Source: Sipunculus nudus
Taxonomy: Eukaryota; Annelida; Sipuncula; Golfingiida; Sipunculidae
Reading direction: 5' to 3'
Assembly: GCA_026874595.1 (NCBI GenBank)
Contig: CM049307.1
Coordinates: 98,082,330 to 98,146,329, forward strand
Length of the DNA stretch: 64,000 bases
Both the position numbers and the translations under genes were made by a program. This document shows positions 1 to 11,900 of this stretch, in pieces (within the stretch, counting starts at the first letter, position 1; the number at the start of each line of letters is the position of its first letter). Under the pieces are notes generated by a model that saw nothing but the letters and a program-made list of their open reading frames with translations, was not told the origin of the DNA and did no database searches.

Positions 1-789
1 AACAAAATAATTTCAATTAAAGCTCCTGAATGAGTAAAGCACAAAACAGACGAACCATGCAACATAACCTTTGAACTATATGTAGATATCGCCGATGAAA
101 ACTAATTATTGAAGTTACTTTCATATTACTGCGATATGTGAACCATTAACAACAACAAAAAGCAAAGGCTGAAAATCAGGAAACAAACATTATAAGTGAG
201 AAATAAAGTCATCGGTATGACCGAAAATCTGATTAATTTAAGTTCAATCTTTTCCAAGTCTCTCCTTGTTACTCAGGTTCGATTCAACTAAATGCAATCG
301 AAACTTACAAATCAGATTCATTGTCCAAATACACAACTTTATATCAAACCATCTGAAAAGCAGGTTTCGATTTCCAGTTTTCTAAAACCATCAACCTGTA
401 ATGATTGAGGACAAATCTGAAGACAGTCACTTTGGTATTTGAACAGTTTACATGAATAATGGGCATTGCTGAGTTAACATATGCTAAATAAAAACATATT
501 TGATTCATTTTATTGTTTTCAATTTAACATAGTCACAATAAAATCATAATTAATATATAACTTTCTCATGAAAATTGGACATAGTCTGAACATGAATCTT
601 TCGCTCTTTGTTTCGCTCTTTATTTCGCTCTGTGTTTAAAATATTTCAATAAACTCATTCACGGTTCACCTGCAGGGGATTATTTTTTTACAGGGACGTT
701 TCATTCTCAAAGTTAATCGAAACCTGACGGGTAAAACAGTTTGCTATATCCAAAACTGTTTTCGTACTTTCGATTTTGAGGCAATTTTA
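1..789. other. 3' UTR and downstream flank of the GPCR, no other gene seen
   Basis: AT-rich sequence. The part nearest 790 should be the receptor 3' UTR. No second coding exon or RNA gene was recognised. Confidence 0.6.
619..624 (-). promoter_or_regulatory. Candidate polyadenylation signal of the GPCR gene
   Basis: TTTATT on the plus strand is AATAAA on the minus strand, about 165 bases after the receptor stop codon. A second AATAAA lies further downstream at 509-514. The first sits inside three short ~12-base repeats of the type 'tttcgctctt' (600-636). The distance suits a short 3' UTR, but transcript data would be needed to choose between the two. Confidence 0.4.
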
Positions 790-1534
790 TCAAACATAAG
801 TACTTTCCTCGGATATCTTGGATTTTTCTGGCGACAATCGCATGGTTTTATAAACCACGTGACCATTTGTGTCCGTAACACTTTGATACAAAGTGCTGGA
901 TTTTCTGTCAAACTGATATTTGGCGGCGTTTGGAGCACATTTAATCAGCTGTTTGAATCCTAGTCTGTATTTCTTTGAGAAAAAAGCATATATGATCGGG
1001 TTCACACAACTGTTGAAAGAACCGAGCCACTGTGCCACGGGTACTATCACTTGCTGTACGAGGTATTCTTCCAAGCTTCCCCTCTCTAAAGCAGACCCAA
1101 AATAGACCCGCATGAATACTCCGTAAAGCGGCAACCAGGAGAAGGCAAACAACACTACCATGACAACCAGCATTTTCAGCACCTTGACCTTTGACCTATA
1201 GATGACCTGAGAGGTATTAGCGATACCCGGCGCGTTCCGATTCCAAACGCGGCACGCAATCATGATATAACAGGTTGTGATAAGTAACAGCGGAATGGTA
1301 TAACATGTCAGAAATATAGCGCCCAGGAAGTAGTTCCTTTCAGAATGCTCATGCGGCCACTGCTGTACACATATGAATAAGGTTTCTGGTAAGACCGCTT
1401 GGAACTCCGTGTGCTGGTACTTGAGCAGCCAGCCCAACATAATGGTACAGGCCAACAGCCAGATGGCGAGGATGATCAGACGGGCCGCCTTTCTGGTCAT
1501 TCTGACCTCCATTGTGTGACATATGGCAAGATAC
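790..1534 (-). CDS. Rhodopsin-family (class A) neuropeptide-type GPCR, 3'-terminal coding exon, partial
   Basis: This is a plasma-membrane seven-helix receptor that would couple an extracellular ligand, most likely a neuropeptide, to G proteins. The exon opens on the minus strand after a pyrimidine-rich tract and 'ttacag', and completes an (E/D)R-Y-L-A-I-C motif at the end of TM3. The first in-frame Met (at 1512) is internal to the 'ICHTMEVR' loop and is not the real start. Numbering from that Met: TM4 about 9-30 with W18 (4.50); ECL2 C48, the usual disulfide partner; TM5 about 62-87 with P74 and Y82; TM6 about 109-131 with F122, W126 and P128 in an F-x-x-S-W-L-P form; TM7 with N171-P-I-I-Y175; helix 8 F-S-K-K-Y-R-L-G-F followed by C192, a possible palmitoylation site; then a tail of about 48 residues ending at a TGA at 790-792. 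The class is certain. The ligand subtype (SIFamide/NPFF-, TRH- or trissin-like) is not resolved. No intact upstream exon was recognised in the window. Confidence 0.93.
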
Positions 1535-1551
1535 CTGTAACGAAATCAAAA
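1535..1551 (-). promoter_or_regulatory. 3' splice acceptor of the GPCR terminal exon
   Basis: On the minus strand the sequence reads T-rich then 'cgttacag' directly before the first exon base at 1534. The exon starts in phase 2: one base (G) completes an Arg codon and the next codon is Tyr of the DR-Y motif. An intron at DR|Y occurs in some animal peptide GPCR genes, which supports the boundary. Confidence 0.85.
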
Positions 1552-1977
1552 TAAAGATGGATTAGTTTGTCTCATTGCAAGAAGGTTACAAAAAAACAAA
1601 CAAACATTAATTGCTATAACACACAACTATTTATCTGAATTGCCGTTAATCGAAACAAAAGCTTATCACCAGGGAGAGATTAAACAGTGCGTAACTGTTT
1701 AAGTATATAAACATACTATAACTCTTTATTATTATTGCATGATCCGCTGTTAATATAGTCTTTACATGTCACGGTCATGTATTTTCATTAGAATTATTGT
1801 TGTTGAGTAGATTTGTCAATATTGACAAAACGTTAGTATTTACAGACCATCAGTATTGCCAAAATCAGTAATGGCATAACATCCTGATTGGCCACACGTT
1901 AATATTAGCTGAACGTCTGCATTGACTAATCGTCAGCATTAATACCACATCAGTATTAACAAAAATCAGTTTTGACA
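1535..1977. other. Intronic sequence with degenerate 'cagtatt' repeats
   Basis: This is the intron upstream of the GPCR exon. From about 1790 to 1977 short, poorly conserved repeats of the type 'cagtattgac' and 'cgtcagcatt' lead directly into the 38-bp array. Confidence 0.6.
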
Positions 1978-2368
1978 AGATATCAGGCCAACTGTTGGAC
2001 GTCTGCGTGACATAAAGATATCAGGCCAACTGTTGGACATCTGTGTGACATAAAGATATCAGACCAACTGCTGGACGTCTGTGTGACATAAAGATATCAG
2101 GCCAACTGTTGGACGTCTGTGTGACATAAAGATATCAGGCCAACTGTTGGACGTCTGTGTGACATAAAGATATCAGGCCAACTGTTGGACGTCTGTGAGA
2201 CATAAAGATATCAGACCAACTGTTGGACGTCTGTGTGACATAAAGATATCAGACCAACTGTTGAACGTCTGTGTGACATAAAGATATCAGTCCAACTGTT
2301 GGACGTCTGTTGGACGTCTGTGTGACATAAAGATATCAGTCCAACTGTTGGACGTCTGTGTGACATAA
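1978..2368. repeat. 38-bp minisatellite, about 10 copies
   Basis: The unit starts 'agatatcaggccaactgt' and ends 'gtgtgacataa'; starts at 1978 and 2016 fix the 38-bp period. Each unit carries three small dyads: gatatc, the near-palindrome ccaac-t-gttgg, and gacgtc. Copies differ by single bases (gg/ga/gt after 'atca'), and a partial duplication of 'gttggacgtct' occurs near 2300-2320. The array lies about 450 bp into the intron upstream of the GPCR exon. Confidence 0.95.
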
Positions 2369-4378
2369 TCATGTCCATCCTTGTATATAGCTTTATTTTA
2401 AAAAGAAGATTGATACATCGATGGAATTCTTCATTTATTATCTGGAATTTTTTATATTTATACTTCCATCAGAAGGTATTTATTTATTTTTTTTCAATGG
2501 TTAATTATTTGTTTGGTTTATTCATCAGTCACTTAATTTAATAAGATATGATCGGATTTAGATAGAACTTTATGATGCTTAAGGTAATGTAAAAAAAAAA
2601 TGCTTTAAATATCGATTTCCATAATATGTTTTAGGGTATTTTTACCAACATGAAGCCATTTTGTTTCATCCCGGCAGAGGTCAGGACCATCCGCTGGTAT
2701 GAGGGTCGTCTTTGACCTCTAAGCCGCGACCCATCACAAATACGGTCTTGTCTGGCATGCACCAAAGTTTGAACAAAATGCTGGCCAGGGTTATATATGT
2801 AAACTTTTTAATTAGATGTAGTTGTAACTTCTTTTCATTAATCATCTCTGTGCTTCCTTAAACATTTAGGTATCACAATGCCGCCTAATATTAAAACATA
2901 TATTACAAGTCAAGGTACAGAAAATATTTATGATACTACAGTGAAATACTGATTAAGAAATTAAACTTAAGACGGACGATGGAGGAATGAAGGTGATGTA
3001 TAATAAGCCAGTCGTCATAAAGGACACCAACTATTTCATGCTCAAACGGCTCTGAAGTACATATCTCTTTTCCCGAGATGTCTTACTACGCAGGCCAGAA
3101 ATATCACTCGACATTTCTTTGGAGAAGGTGCCTGACAAAATCAGTGACCCATATATGTGGCACTATATTCTATCATTAGAGCCTCTCTCCGGAGTGCTTA
3201 AATCACGTGACCCGTACACACGAGAACTCCATGATGATACATAGCTGCTTTTACGAAAGATTGGTAAGCCACACGATCGAAGCATTGTCACAAAACGTCG
3301 TGCGATTTCTTCTCTTGGCGACATTAGATAACGGACACCTATGGGAAAAGTACTCATAAAAGTCAATAAAAGGACCCAAAGAGCAGAACTCCTATTACAA
3401 CCTTCTCCGAGTATCTGTATTACATACTAAATCCTCCAGGTCGCTTGGTGCCATCGTGTCTTGCCTGTCAATCAACTGGTTTAATCTTGGTAGTTTTCCA
3501 GTACGGTTGAGCTGGATAGATAAATCCGAGGCAAATTTTAGGCTTCAGACTTTTATGTGTGTGGTTGGACCGACACAAAATGGTCAGTTTATGCCGTTGA
3601 ATTATTGATAAACTATTCAATTTTTCAATGCCAGAACTAATATCGAATACAGGATTCAATGGTCTGGTTCTATCGTACTTGTAGTTGGACGTTATTACAG
3701 GAAATAATATGTATTGATTATAATATATGAACAAGGAATAACTAATATTTAAAGGTCTCGTTTTTAAGTCTTTAGGTTGACATATACCACTGTTTCCATA
3801 TTTTTCCAAACTTTCAGTTAGAATTAGCAACGTATAAAGGCTAGGTTTTCTAAATTGTACGAACCAGTCAATGATATAATTCATTTGTAGTCTATAGTTG
3901 CGATAATGTGTGGCTAACTGAGAATGAAATGGTTAACCCTGGCGCACCAGGGATTTATCTATAAAAACATACGAAGATCAAATCATATATTTTTTGTCTA
4001 TTTTATTTAACTTCTTATCAAAAAGATGACGCTTTAGAATGCTTTTCAAATTGTTAAAGAATTTTCTTGTTTCAATGAAAAAGTTGACTAAATAAGTGTA
4101 ATGATAATTTTCTTTTTGATCGCCCCTACCTGTCTTATTTAAAAACGTGTGTTATAAAGCGTTACAACTACATGGCCAAAACCAATGGATTCCTGCTAAG
4201 ATATTTATGTTTGCAAGGACCTTTTCTTATGGTTAATGTTTAAAAGGTCTACCGCTAATCTTTCGTGGTCGCAGCATGGGAACGGAGCCCATGGAGCAAT
4301 TCACAGATCACGAGGGTCTACTTGACAAAGATGGACCTATAACCACTCAGTCCGGTTACATTTCAAGGGAAACACCAT
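2369..4378. other. Non-coding stretch, nothing recognised
   Basis: AT-rich, with poly-T and poly-A runs. The longest open frame (3468-3884, minus, 138 codons) has no recognisable domain and biased AT-rich composition, so it was not accepted as a gene. A widely spaced inverted pair AGAGGTCA / TGACCTCT lies near 2674-2720. Confidence 0.6.
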
Positions 4379-4640
4379 CTGTTTACATTTCACATGCATA
4401 TGCTTACAAAACATAACTTATTCCGTGAAGTTCGTACCACAAAACACCCATGATTATGTAATTTGGCTTGAAGCAATTCTTCTCCAACATACTTGAACGG
4501 GCTACATTACCCTTTCATTATAATTATACCTATGTCAATGGTGTATTTAGAAGCCATGGTGCATTGTGGGTGGCAGATTTTGACGCCAACAAACCCTAAC
4601 CGGCAGAGTCATGTTCTTGTGATTCCGATTCTGCGCAGTG
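4379..4640 (+). repeat. Dispersed repeat family D, copy 1
   Basis: This stretch aligns with 19023-19220 on the same strand. Shared blocks start at 'ctgtttacatt', continue through 'atgctta-aaa-ataactta', 'accacaaaa-cacccat' and 'tatgtaat-tgcttgaa', and end around a 'gtgggtggcaga' / 'gtgggggtgaga' block. No coding frame is shared by the two copies. The family is defined only from this window, and its element type is unknown. Confidence 0.75.
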
Positions 4641-5539
4641 TGAGATCTCAAACCATAAACTCAGTCACATTGACCGGGCACAGACGCATTGCACATGTTT
4701 TCTGAATTCACGGTTATCTTACTGATTCAACCAATGTTTGGTTTTTATTGACATGGAAGAGTTGATGGTTATACGGTTAGAATAAGGATAAGAATAAAAG
4801 TTCAAGTTAAGTCAAAGTTATTATTTATGATTGAAATTAGTTTTGTGGTTTCTAAGGGTTTATGGGTAACACTGAAGGGCGGAGATATTGTTTGGGATTT
4901 AGCTCTAAATTGAGGACGAGACAATGATTAAGCTAGGGCCAGGATTGGATGAAAGCTCCAAGGATAAGGATATTGTTCAGAAAAGGGAAAACATAGAGTT
5001 AGGGTTATGACAAGGAATTCGGTTTTACTCGGCGTTTTCTCGCCCATTTATGAAAATGGTTTAAGGGACTATCCATAGAAAATAAACCTCAGCTATAGGA
5101 ATAGGAACCTTTAAGCTTTAGAGCATATCACCGGAGTAACTGTCGGATTTTGGAGCAGTTTTACATCTTGCTTTTCATTCTCGAAAACTAACAGCTAAAC
5201 TACAGAGCTAGCCCCTGTCCTATGTTCCATGTTCGGGATCTATTCCGGTGTTTCGCTATAGATTCGTTATATATTCACCAACCTGTGTTCAGTCTTTGAT
5301 AAAACACAACAGAACAGGCCATGTCTCAGCTTCATGTTAATTGAACACGACGTGCATTATAAAAGGAATCAAATATTCTCCCGGCTCCCTCTAATTTTCT
5401 CTCATTCCATTGTGATTTGGTTAAGAATACGTGGAGACGTTCATCAGGGAAATGTTGAGCCACCACATGGCAGACACCATCGCCTTACTCGATCCTTTTA
5501 TCAAAATTCATTATTCCAGGAAGTGTTTGTATTGTTATT
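4641..5539. other. Non-coding, nothing recognised
   Basis: Moderately AT-rich sequence without repeats, coding signature or RNA-gene features. Confidence 0.55.
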
Positions 5540-5815
5540 GCCTCCGCAAGAAGCGTATGCATTCATTCGTGTGTGTGTTTGTGTGTGTGTCTTTGTTCAC
5601 AATATAACTCACGCAATAATCAACGGAATATAATGACATTTTAAAACTCCACCCAAAGGAATGGACCAAGGAAGAATCGAATAGATTAGATGTCGGTCCG
5701 GCACTTAAACCAGATTGAGGACCGTCATCAAGGAGTATTCACAAATGTACAGTCCTTAAACACGAATAAACCTGGGAATATGGGCCGAATAAATGAATGC
5801 CCATAGGGCGGAGGC
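5540..5815 (+). mobile_element. MITE-like dispersed repeat family C, copy 1 (about 276 bp)
   Basis: The copy begins GCCTCCGC (5540-5547) and ends GCGGAGGC (5808-5815), an 8-bp inverted terminus. Inside are a GT-rich tract (5566-5592), 'ataactcacg', then 'gaccaaggaagaatcga' with 'tagat', and near the right end 'gaatatgggccgaataaa'. The internal blocks recur in order at 57970-58345 (minus), 42840-43084 (minus) and 63845-64000 (plus). It codes for nothing recognisable and would have to be mobilised in trans if it is a DNA element. A SINE-like origin is not excluded. Confidence 0.8.
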
Positions 5816-6359
5816 TTGTATTCCTTCGACTCCAGATTTTTAGTATATTCATCAAATTCTTTAACATACTAAAGCTTTATAATGACCATGCACTTTGTAG
5901 CGAGTTTTTTTTTGTTTTGTTCCAGATTATTTCTCTATATTTTCTTTGTTTATCAGATATTTTTTTGTAGACGCCAAAAGCATGGGATATGTTTCAAACT
6001 TCCTTGCATCAATGTATGTTTGTCTTATTTTGAATAAAACAGGTAAGATTCAGGAGGTTACCTTAAGAAGAGCAATACAATATTTCTGTTGGTCAATTTG
6101 ATTTTATATTGCCTTTTGGCTCCATCCGATTGACATGCACAGAATTAGTGCAAAAGTTTTTTTTTAATTTTAATTTCGTACATAAGTAACATTTATCAGT
6201 TCCCCCCCCCTTGATGAGTTTTTCATGAACTGCAGGAATGCGAGGTAATGTATGGAACTGAAGGTTTTTATTTGAATAGATACTTAAACGTATTTGATGA
6301 CGTTTAATGTAAATGCAGGGTACTTTCGAAAACTTGATAAAAAAATCCTGATCAACCTA
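5816..6359. other. Non-coding, homopolymer tracts
   Basis: Contains several poly-T runs and a C run near 6203-6211. No gene was seen. Confidence 0.55.
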
Positions 6360-6870
6360 AAGACTATATCTCACTGGGCTGCGACAGCTTTGCGACAAAT
6401 TCCGAATTCATTCGCGAGAGAGTCTCAAAAGAGTCGTAAAACATTCGCGGCGGTTCTCAATTTGCTCGCATGATTCGCAAGGTGTCGCTAACTAGTCGCA
6501 CAAATTTTGAACATGTAAAAAAAAAAAAGAAATTTGCAAAACAAAATTTCTCGCAAAATTGTCGCAGAGGCGTCGCTGTTGTTTCAAACCCGTCTCAAAC
6601 ATGTCTCGAACTATTCTCAAGTCAGCTTACGCGAGTCAGGAAGTGCGTGAACTGCGGGACAACTACACTCTGGTCGCGAATTGTCGTACGAATATTTCAC
6701 AAATGTCGTGCGGTGCGAATGTCTTGTGAACATCGAACGACATTCGCACGACGGGTATACGAACTCCAGCAGCATTTTTGGCCAAACACTCTTACGATGT
6801 TCGCAAACGTGTTATAAGTTCAACTCAGTGTTATTGCAAGTTAAAAATGTCGCTAATTCGCGTATTTTCT
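6360..6870. repeat. CpG-rich, TCGC/GCGA-dense segment, probable old mobile-element fragment
   Basis: About 17 TCGC- or GCGA-type tetramers fall within roughly 480 bp, in strong contrast to the CpG-poor DNA on both sides. Recurrent words are 'gtcgca', 'gtcgct', 'ctcgca', 'ttcgca' and 'tctcaaa'. Overlapping open frames at 6470-6817 and 6681-6884 come from the same base bias and match no family I know. It may be a fragment of a dispersed repeat. A CpG island is the other possibility, but no adjacent gene supports that. Confidence 0.5.
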
Positions 6871-7904
6871 CATTAATTTTGTAATTAATAATAATAAATA
6901 ATAAAGTTTATGTCTGAGTGTACTGACTGTATAATTGAAATAATTGGGCCTTGCTAGGTACCAGCTATAGTCCTGAGTTCATAGGTTACATACATTATAC
7001 CACTGTCTGGACCCAGATTCTCATTTCAACATGCCCTTAAAAATAATTGTGCAGCCTGTTGTTTCAACAGAACAGATTTCACTGCAACTCCTGCATTTCA
7101 AGTTAAATAAAAGTTTTCATCACTAGTTTAGTTTGATTTATATTTGATTTTCAAAACTGCCAATTTGATTTAAAACAGTCTGCCCAAAGCTTTGAAACTT
7201 CTGTTTATATGCAAAACGTTTTATTAAAAATAATACTTTTGTAATAAATAAAATGACATTTGAAAAAAGTTTTTGTTTCATGATTTTTTCCCCTAAATTT
7301 AACGCGGAACATTTTAATTTCGGGGGAGGGGTTGGGTTATAAACACCAAGTCCTGGATAATGTTGCTTATTTGTGTACATATCGCTAATATAGGGAGGGG
7401 GCTAGGCGGATGATCAATGTAATCATCCCTCCCCCCCCCCTTCAGAGAATAACTGTAATATACTGCAAATAATATATTAACAATTAGAATTTACCATGAT
7501 ATATTATATCTTAACCTGGTTTAAAAGTCTAAATGTTTTGTCCTCGATTATATATTTAAGTGGCCAAGCGTCGATTGAAATCCCCTTTGATGTTCTATTT
7601 TTTTCGTTCGGTTAGCATCGTTCGGATTAGGTGTGTATGCACCAACATAAAATAAAGGATTTTATTTTTTCGTTCGTACAGCAAATTTTCGTTCGGGACG
7701 CATCCGGTGTGAAACCGCCTTAAGTGTCAGACCCACTCATTTTGGATTAGCCGCCATCTTTGCTCTTGTCAGCAAGAGCTGACCTTTGATCCAATCCTGG
7801 AGTTGTTGAACTGTGACACAGATTTTAGGTCTGTGCAGCACGTATGCTAATTTACACCAGTATCTTTTGGGTCGGGAATTGTATAAATGTTTGTTCTTAG
7901 ATTA
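6871..7904. other. Non-coding, with C-run and TTCGTTCG words
   Basis: A run of ten C's occurs near 7431-7440. The word 'ttttcgttcg' is repeated between 7600 and 7700. A small hairpin with arms gctcttg/caagagc and a 4-base loop lies at about 7762-7779. No coding evidence. Confidence 0.5.
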
Positions 7905-8230
7905 CTTTTCCATTGTTACCTATGTTATACATCTATCAAATGTGGCAACTTGTATCCATTAATTCCCCGAGCCATCTTTCTGCCAGTGGTTTCTAGGCCA
8001 CGGACAAAGTTTTATAGTTATTTGGTGACTCTGGATTATACCTCTGCCGGTCCCGCAGGTCTAGTAAAATGCAGTTTGCTTTTGCTGTAATGTGTCAAAT
8101 GGTGTATATGCTGGTAATTAACATTTGCGTCATTAAGTACGTCAATCTGCGAGGTAATTTAAGGTCAGCATCCAAGGTGTGACAAAAACATTGTATAATT
8201 TTGTAAAGTGTGTGAAAACACTTCGACATA
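7905..8230 (+). repeat. Dispersed repeat family A, single diverged copy
   Basis: This copy is the reverse-complement counterpart of the three tandem units at 20621-21857. Shared blocks in order: 'caaatgtggcaac', 'ttatttggtgactctg', 'atatacctctgc', 'tttgctgta', 'aacatttgcgtcatt' (array: 'aacacttgcgtcatt'), 'ccaaggtgtga'. Both loci encode a similar short peptide, Y-L-V-T-L-x-Y-T-S-A, in corresponding frames (here within 7887-8090). Stops limit it to tens of residues, so a relic of coding sequence or chance conservation are both possible. Confidence 0.85.
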
Positions 8231-8838
8231 TCGTCGGTATTACATTTTAGATATGACGTTGTATTGAGAGGGAATTAGAGCAAGGTACTGACTGTTGTTT
8301 TAACACCTTTAATTAATTTTGCACTTTTAAACCCATGAGTAAAGTGATGTTTGTTTTCACACCTTAACCCCGAATTTTCACAGAACTCGTATATATTTTG
8401 TGACATTCTTTCTCAGGGTTCGTAAACATTTTTATAAGCACATAGTCAGTGAACAATATCATATATGTACCAAATATTTAAGTGTTACTTTTTGTGTTTT
8501 TTGTCAATTAGTAAACTTTTATACATAATAATAAAAAATAATAATTGTTATTTTAAATATTTAACGGGCATGATCTGTAGCTAACTTTAGCTGTCGCAGT
8601 GATCATCATTAATTATATTTATTTTTTTCTTGCATAAATAGAAGATATCTGCGTATATATTTAAAGGAGAATTTTTATAAAGCCAATAATCGACAAATAA
8701 TCTCACATAAGTCTACAAGCGACTGTTCGTGTTTGATCTCATTTCGGTTTAGGCAGACAAACGTCTTTTTATAAGTCCAAGTCTTATAAATGATTTTAAT
8801 ATTCACATTTCCTACGTATTACAACGTATTATATAATA
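8231..8838. other. Non-coding, nothing recognised
   Basis: AT-rich, without repeats or coding signature. Confidence 0.55.
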
Positions 8839-8901
8839 TGATATATTCAGGAAAATGACTGATATATTCAGGAAAATGACTGATATATTCAGGAAGATGA
8901 T
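8839..8901. repeat. 21-bp tandem repeat, 3 copies
   Basis: Two identical units 'tgatatattcaggaaaatg' plus 'ac' are followed by a third with one change (gaagatg). A very young, short array. Confidence 0.95.
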
Positions 8902-11900
8902 ATTTTGTTAAAGACATGATTCTAGTCATCAAGGAGCATCAAGAGTTTTCAGGTCCTGTTTTCCAGTTTAGTTCCCTATTCCAACACCAGTCAACTTTTT
9001 ATTACTTAATGGCAGGAGTGTCAGAAACATTCTTGCGAAAAACCGAGATAAAAAAAAAACACGTAAGGCCGGTTGTTGTTGAGCATGAGGCCTGGGTTGA
9101 TTAGAGATTGACACGCAATTGAGCATTCCAGGAGAAATGAGGCATGGTCCATAGTCCATGCGTTTCTCCATCAAGGAAACCACAAAAAGTTCAAAGGATA
9201 GCAATAATTAAAAAAAATACAACTTGTTATGCAACAGTCTGACATATTCCGGCGGCAAACACGTTAATGCTTTGGATCTGATATTAAAGTACCACGAGAC
9301 GTGTGACTCTATTTAGCGCTCATATAATTATTCGATTCATTCATGAGGTTTAATTTATGGAGATAGGTCCCGTCACCAGCCCTGAGAGGTTACAGCACTA
9401 CTTGACTCAGTGAGAGACTGATGTTAATGATAATAGAAATCACTACGTTAGCGGCTCTTGCCCCTTTGAGGGAACCCCGCCGGAGGAAGTGAAGACATTT
9501 ATTGCCAAGCCGCACGAAACCCCTGAAATACCACGGAAACCTGTGGCCGCCATGCAGCCGTGTTTTGGATCTCGAACCAGTTCTTCAAGCAAAGTTACAA
9601 CAACATCATTTCTGCCATGGGCTAAAATTAAAAGTTTTATGTTTTCAAAAAACGCTCAGAACTACTGTATATAGCCCTTGAGTTATAGCTTAATTTGCAG
9701 TTAACATATATTTAGTTCGAATGCCAACTGGAACAAAACAAATTTGAAGAAGCCTTTTTTAACAGTGCCAGTTCTCCAGTCTGTATTAGAACATTTTATT
9801 TTTTTTTAATTACATGGAAGCTAAAGGCACAGGTGGCAACAAAATTTGCTTCATTAAAATCTTTTAAAGCCTACGCGATTAGAATAAGCAAATGGTTGCG
9901 ATTTTCAAATACATAATTTTGCAAACAAGCAACTATACACAGCGTCTTTTACATTATTCTGTGATGTGGTTACGAAAATTTTTAAGTTTTTAAGTTTTTT
10001 TTTATTTTTTGTTAAACAATATTGATAAGCAAAACGTATAGGTATGATAGATGTCTAGATAAGCCGATATCTGCAGAGGTACGAAAAGCAGAGAAATCCT
10101 AAATCCCTGACCACGCCTTAACTACCATCTTTTTCAAAAGTCGTAATAATTAGAGGTCGAAAATACTCTCTTCGAGCTTACTGTCTAACATATAATATAT
10201 TTTAGTATCAGCCTTGACTATCCTTGACAATTGTCTAACGTTTCATGACTATTCATTAAGACTTAAGACAAATTTTTTCGTGATACTTCGACAAGCCGTC
10301 AGCGGTCACAGCTACTTTTTGTGCAGTTTCTAGATTCCATTTCGAATGTTGACTATCTTGTTGTATATATTGATGTCACTAGATATAAGCGAGAAACTTT
10401 GTGTAAATGGCCAGTAATAACCTCGTTATCATAATAACCCTAAAATTTAAAGCCAAAATACTTAATGACAACACGCCATTCAAGTCGATTTTTATCATTA
10501 TTATATTACTATCATTGAAATATTAAACATATTTATGGATATTTTAATTATTTATGAAAACATTATCATAACCTTATTAAAAAAAATCAATACAATAGCT
10601 TACTAGCAAGAGCTGCCTTGTAATTCCATATTATGGCAATAACTGTTGAATTCTAAACCAAACTCTGATATATATTCTTAGTACGGGGTGGAGTGTCACA
10701 TATTCATAGTTAACCGAGACCTTAAAACGTGTGCCGTCATATGTTTATTGGTAGGCTTTGACGGGGTGGGTCCATTTGAATCCAGCAAGATCACTCAAAC
10801 CAAGAACAGGTCTCAGAGGTTACGAGGAAATAGTAGAATAGGAGATAGTCGGCTCAGAACGAGAGAAAAGTGCAAATGTGGCCGCAAGAAAATGTGGGAG
10901 GGTTAAAGAGCAGTAACGTTGGTGACGGAAGGTGGAACCGCCTGCACGGGGTTCAATGCACCCAATTCGCCATCTGTAAAACGTGTACTTCTTGCACTGG
11001 CAGACCTGAAATGGTTCCTGAGACGGACTCGAATTCGCTCATAAATGAGGGATTTTGGAATCTGGCATTGGCTACAGTTTATCCACTGATAGGATTGATG
11101 GTAACAGCGGGCACCCAGGGGTGAGTGACGGATTGGGGGGCCAGCACCCATGTCTGTAATGCCATTATATATTGTCTGACCGGTTCAATAACCACTCTCA
11201 CAAAATGCACTAAGGGCCAACCATCATCACCACAGATCTCACAGCAAACGCTTCTTCTTCCTAATAACAAAGTATGAAAAGATGATTTGGCAGGAAATTA
11301 TACAGCTCACAGCTCCGGGGCAAATATAACAATGAACGGCTGTGAACTTCAATGTAAAGGGATTGATTTAATTCATTTCCCACATGGACTGTGAAAGTAA
11401 ATGTAAATTATGTACACCAGCAGAGTGATGTTTCCACACTTATTCCACGCCGAACGTGTACTAGAACTGGACAATTGACTTCTACTCGATTACCCGAGCA
11501 CACTGTCCAGAGGCCGTCGTGGCCGAGTCGCCAATCAGGGAAATTCTGTTCCTAAAACCTACTTAGCCTCTGGGGGCATTAATATTTTATAGTTGTCATC
11601 AAAATATTGTCAGTTAATAAAATAATGCAATCAGTATAAGAAAGGTCCATCAATATTTCCCATTCTATTACATGAAACGATTTATTAAAGAGTCTCACGA
11701 ACGGCATTTGAACAGTGTTTAGGAAATAACATTAATATTCTATATTCTTGAGACTAAAATGAACGTTTCAATCACGCTTTTTAATGATTTTTATTTGGAA
11801 TATGTAATGCAACTGTTTGAATTTTATCATTAATCTATGGAATTTCGCACTCGAATTAGTTTGAATTATCCGAACAATTTCAGTTAATAAGAAAATAAAT

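Noticed and set aside
1186-1202. Perfect DR1 nuclear-receptor-like site (TGACCT-T-TGACCT)
   Set aside because: It lies inside the receptor coding exon and is explained by the codons for the R-S-K-V-K-V stretch before TM6.
3468-3884. 138-codon open frame on the minus strand
   Set aside because: No domain, membrane segments or splice context that fit a gene. It does not supply the missing TM1-TM3 of the GPCR.
11512-11580. tRNA-like A box (gtcgtggccgagt)
   Set aside because: No B box, no cloverleaf and no terminator of the Pol III type at the right distance.
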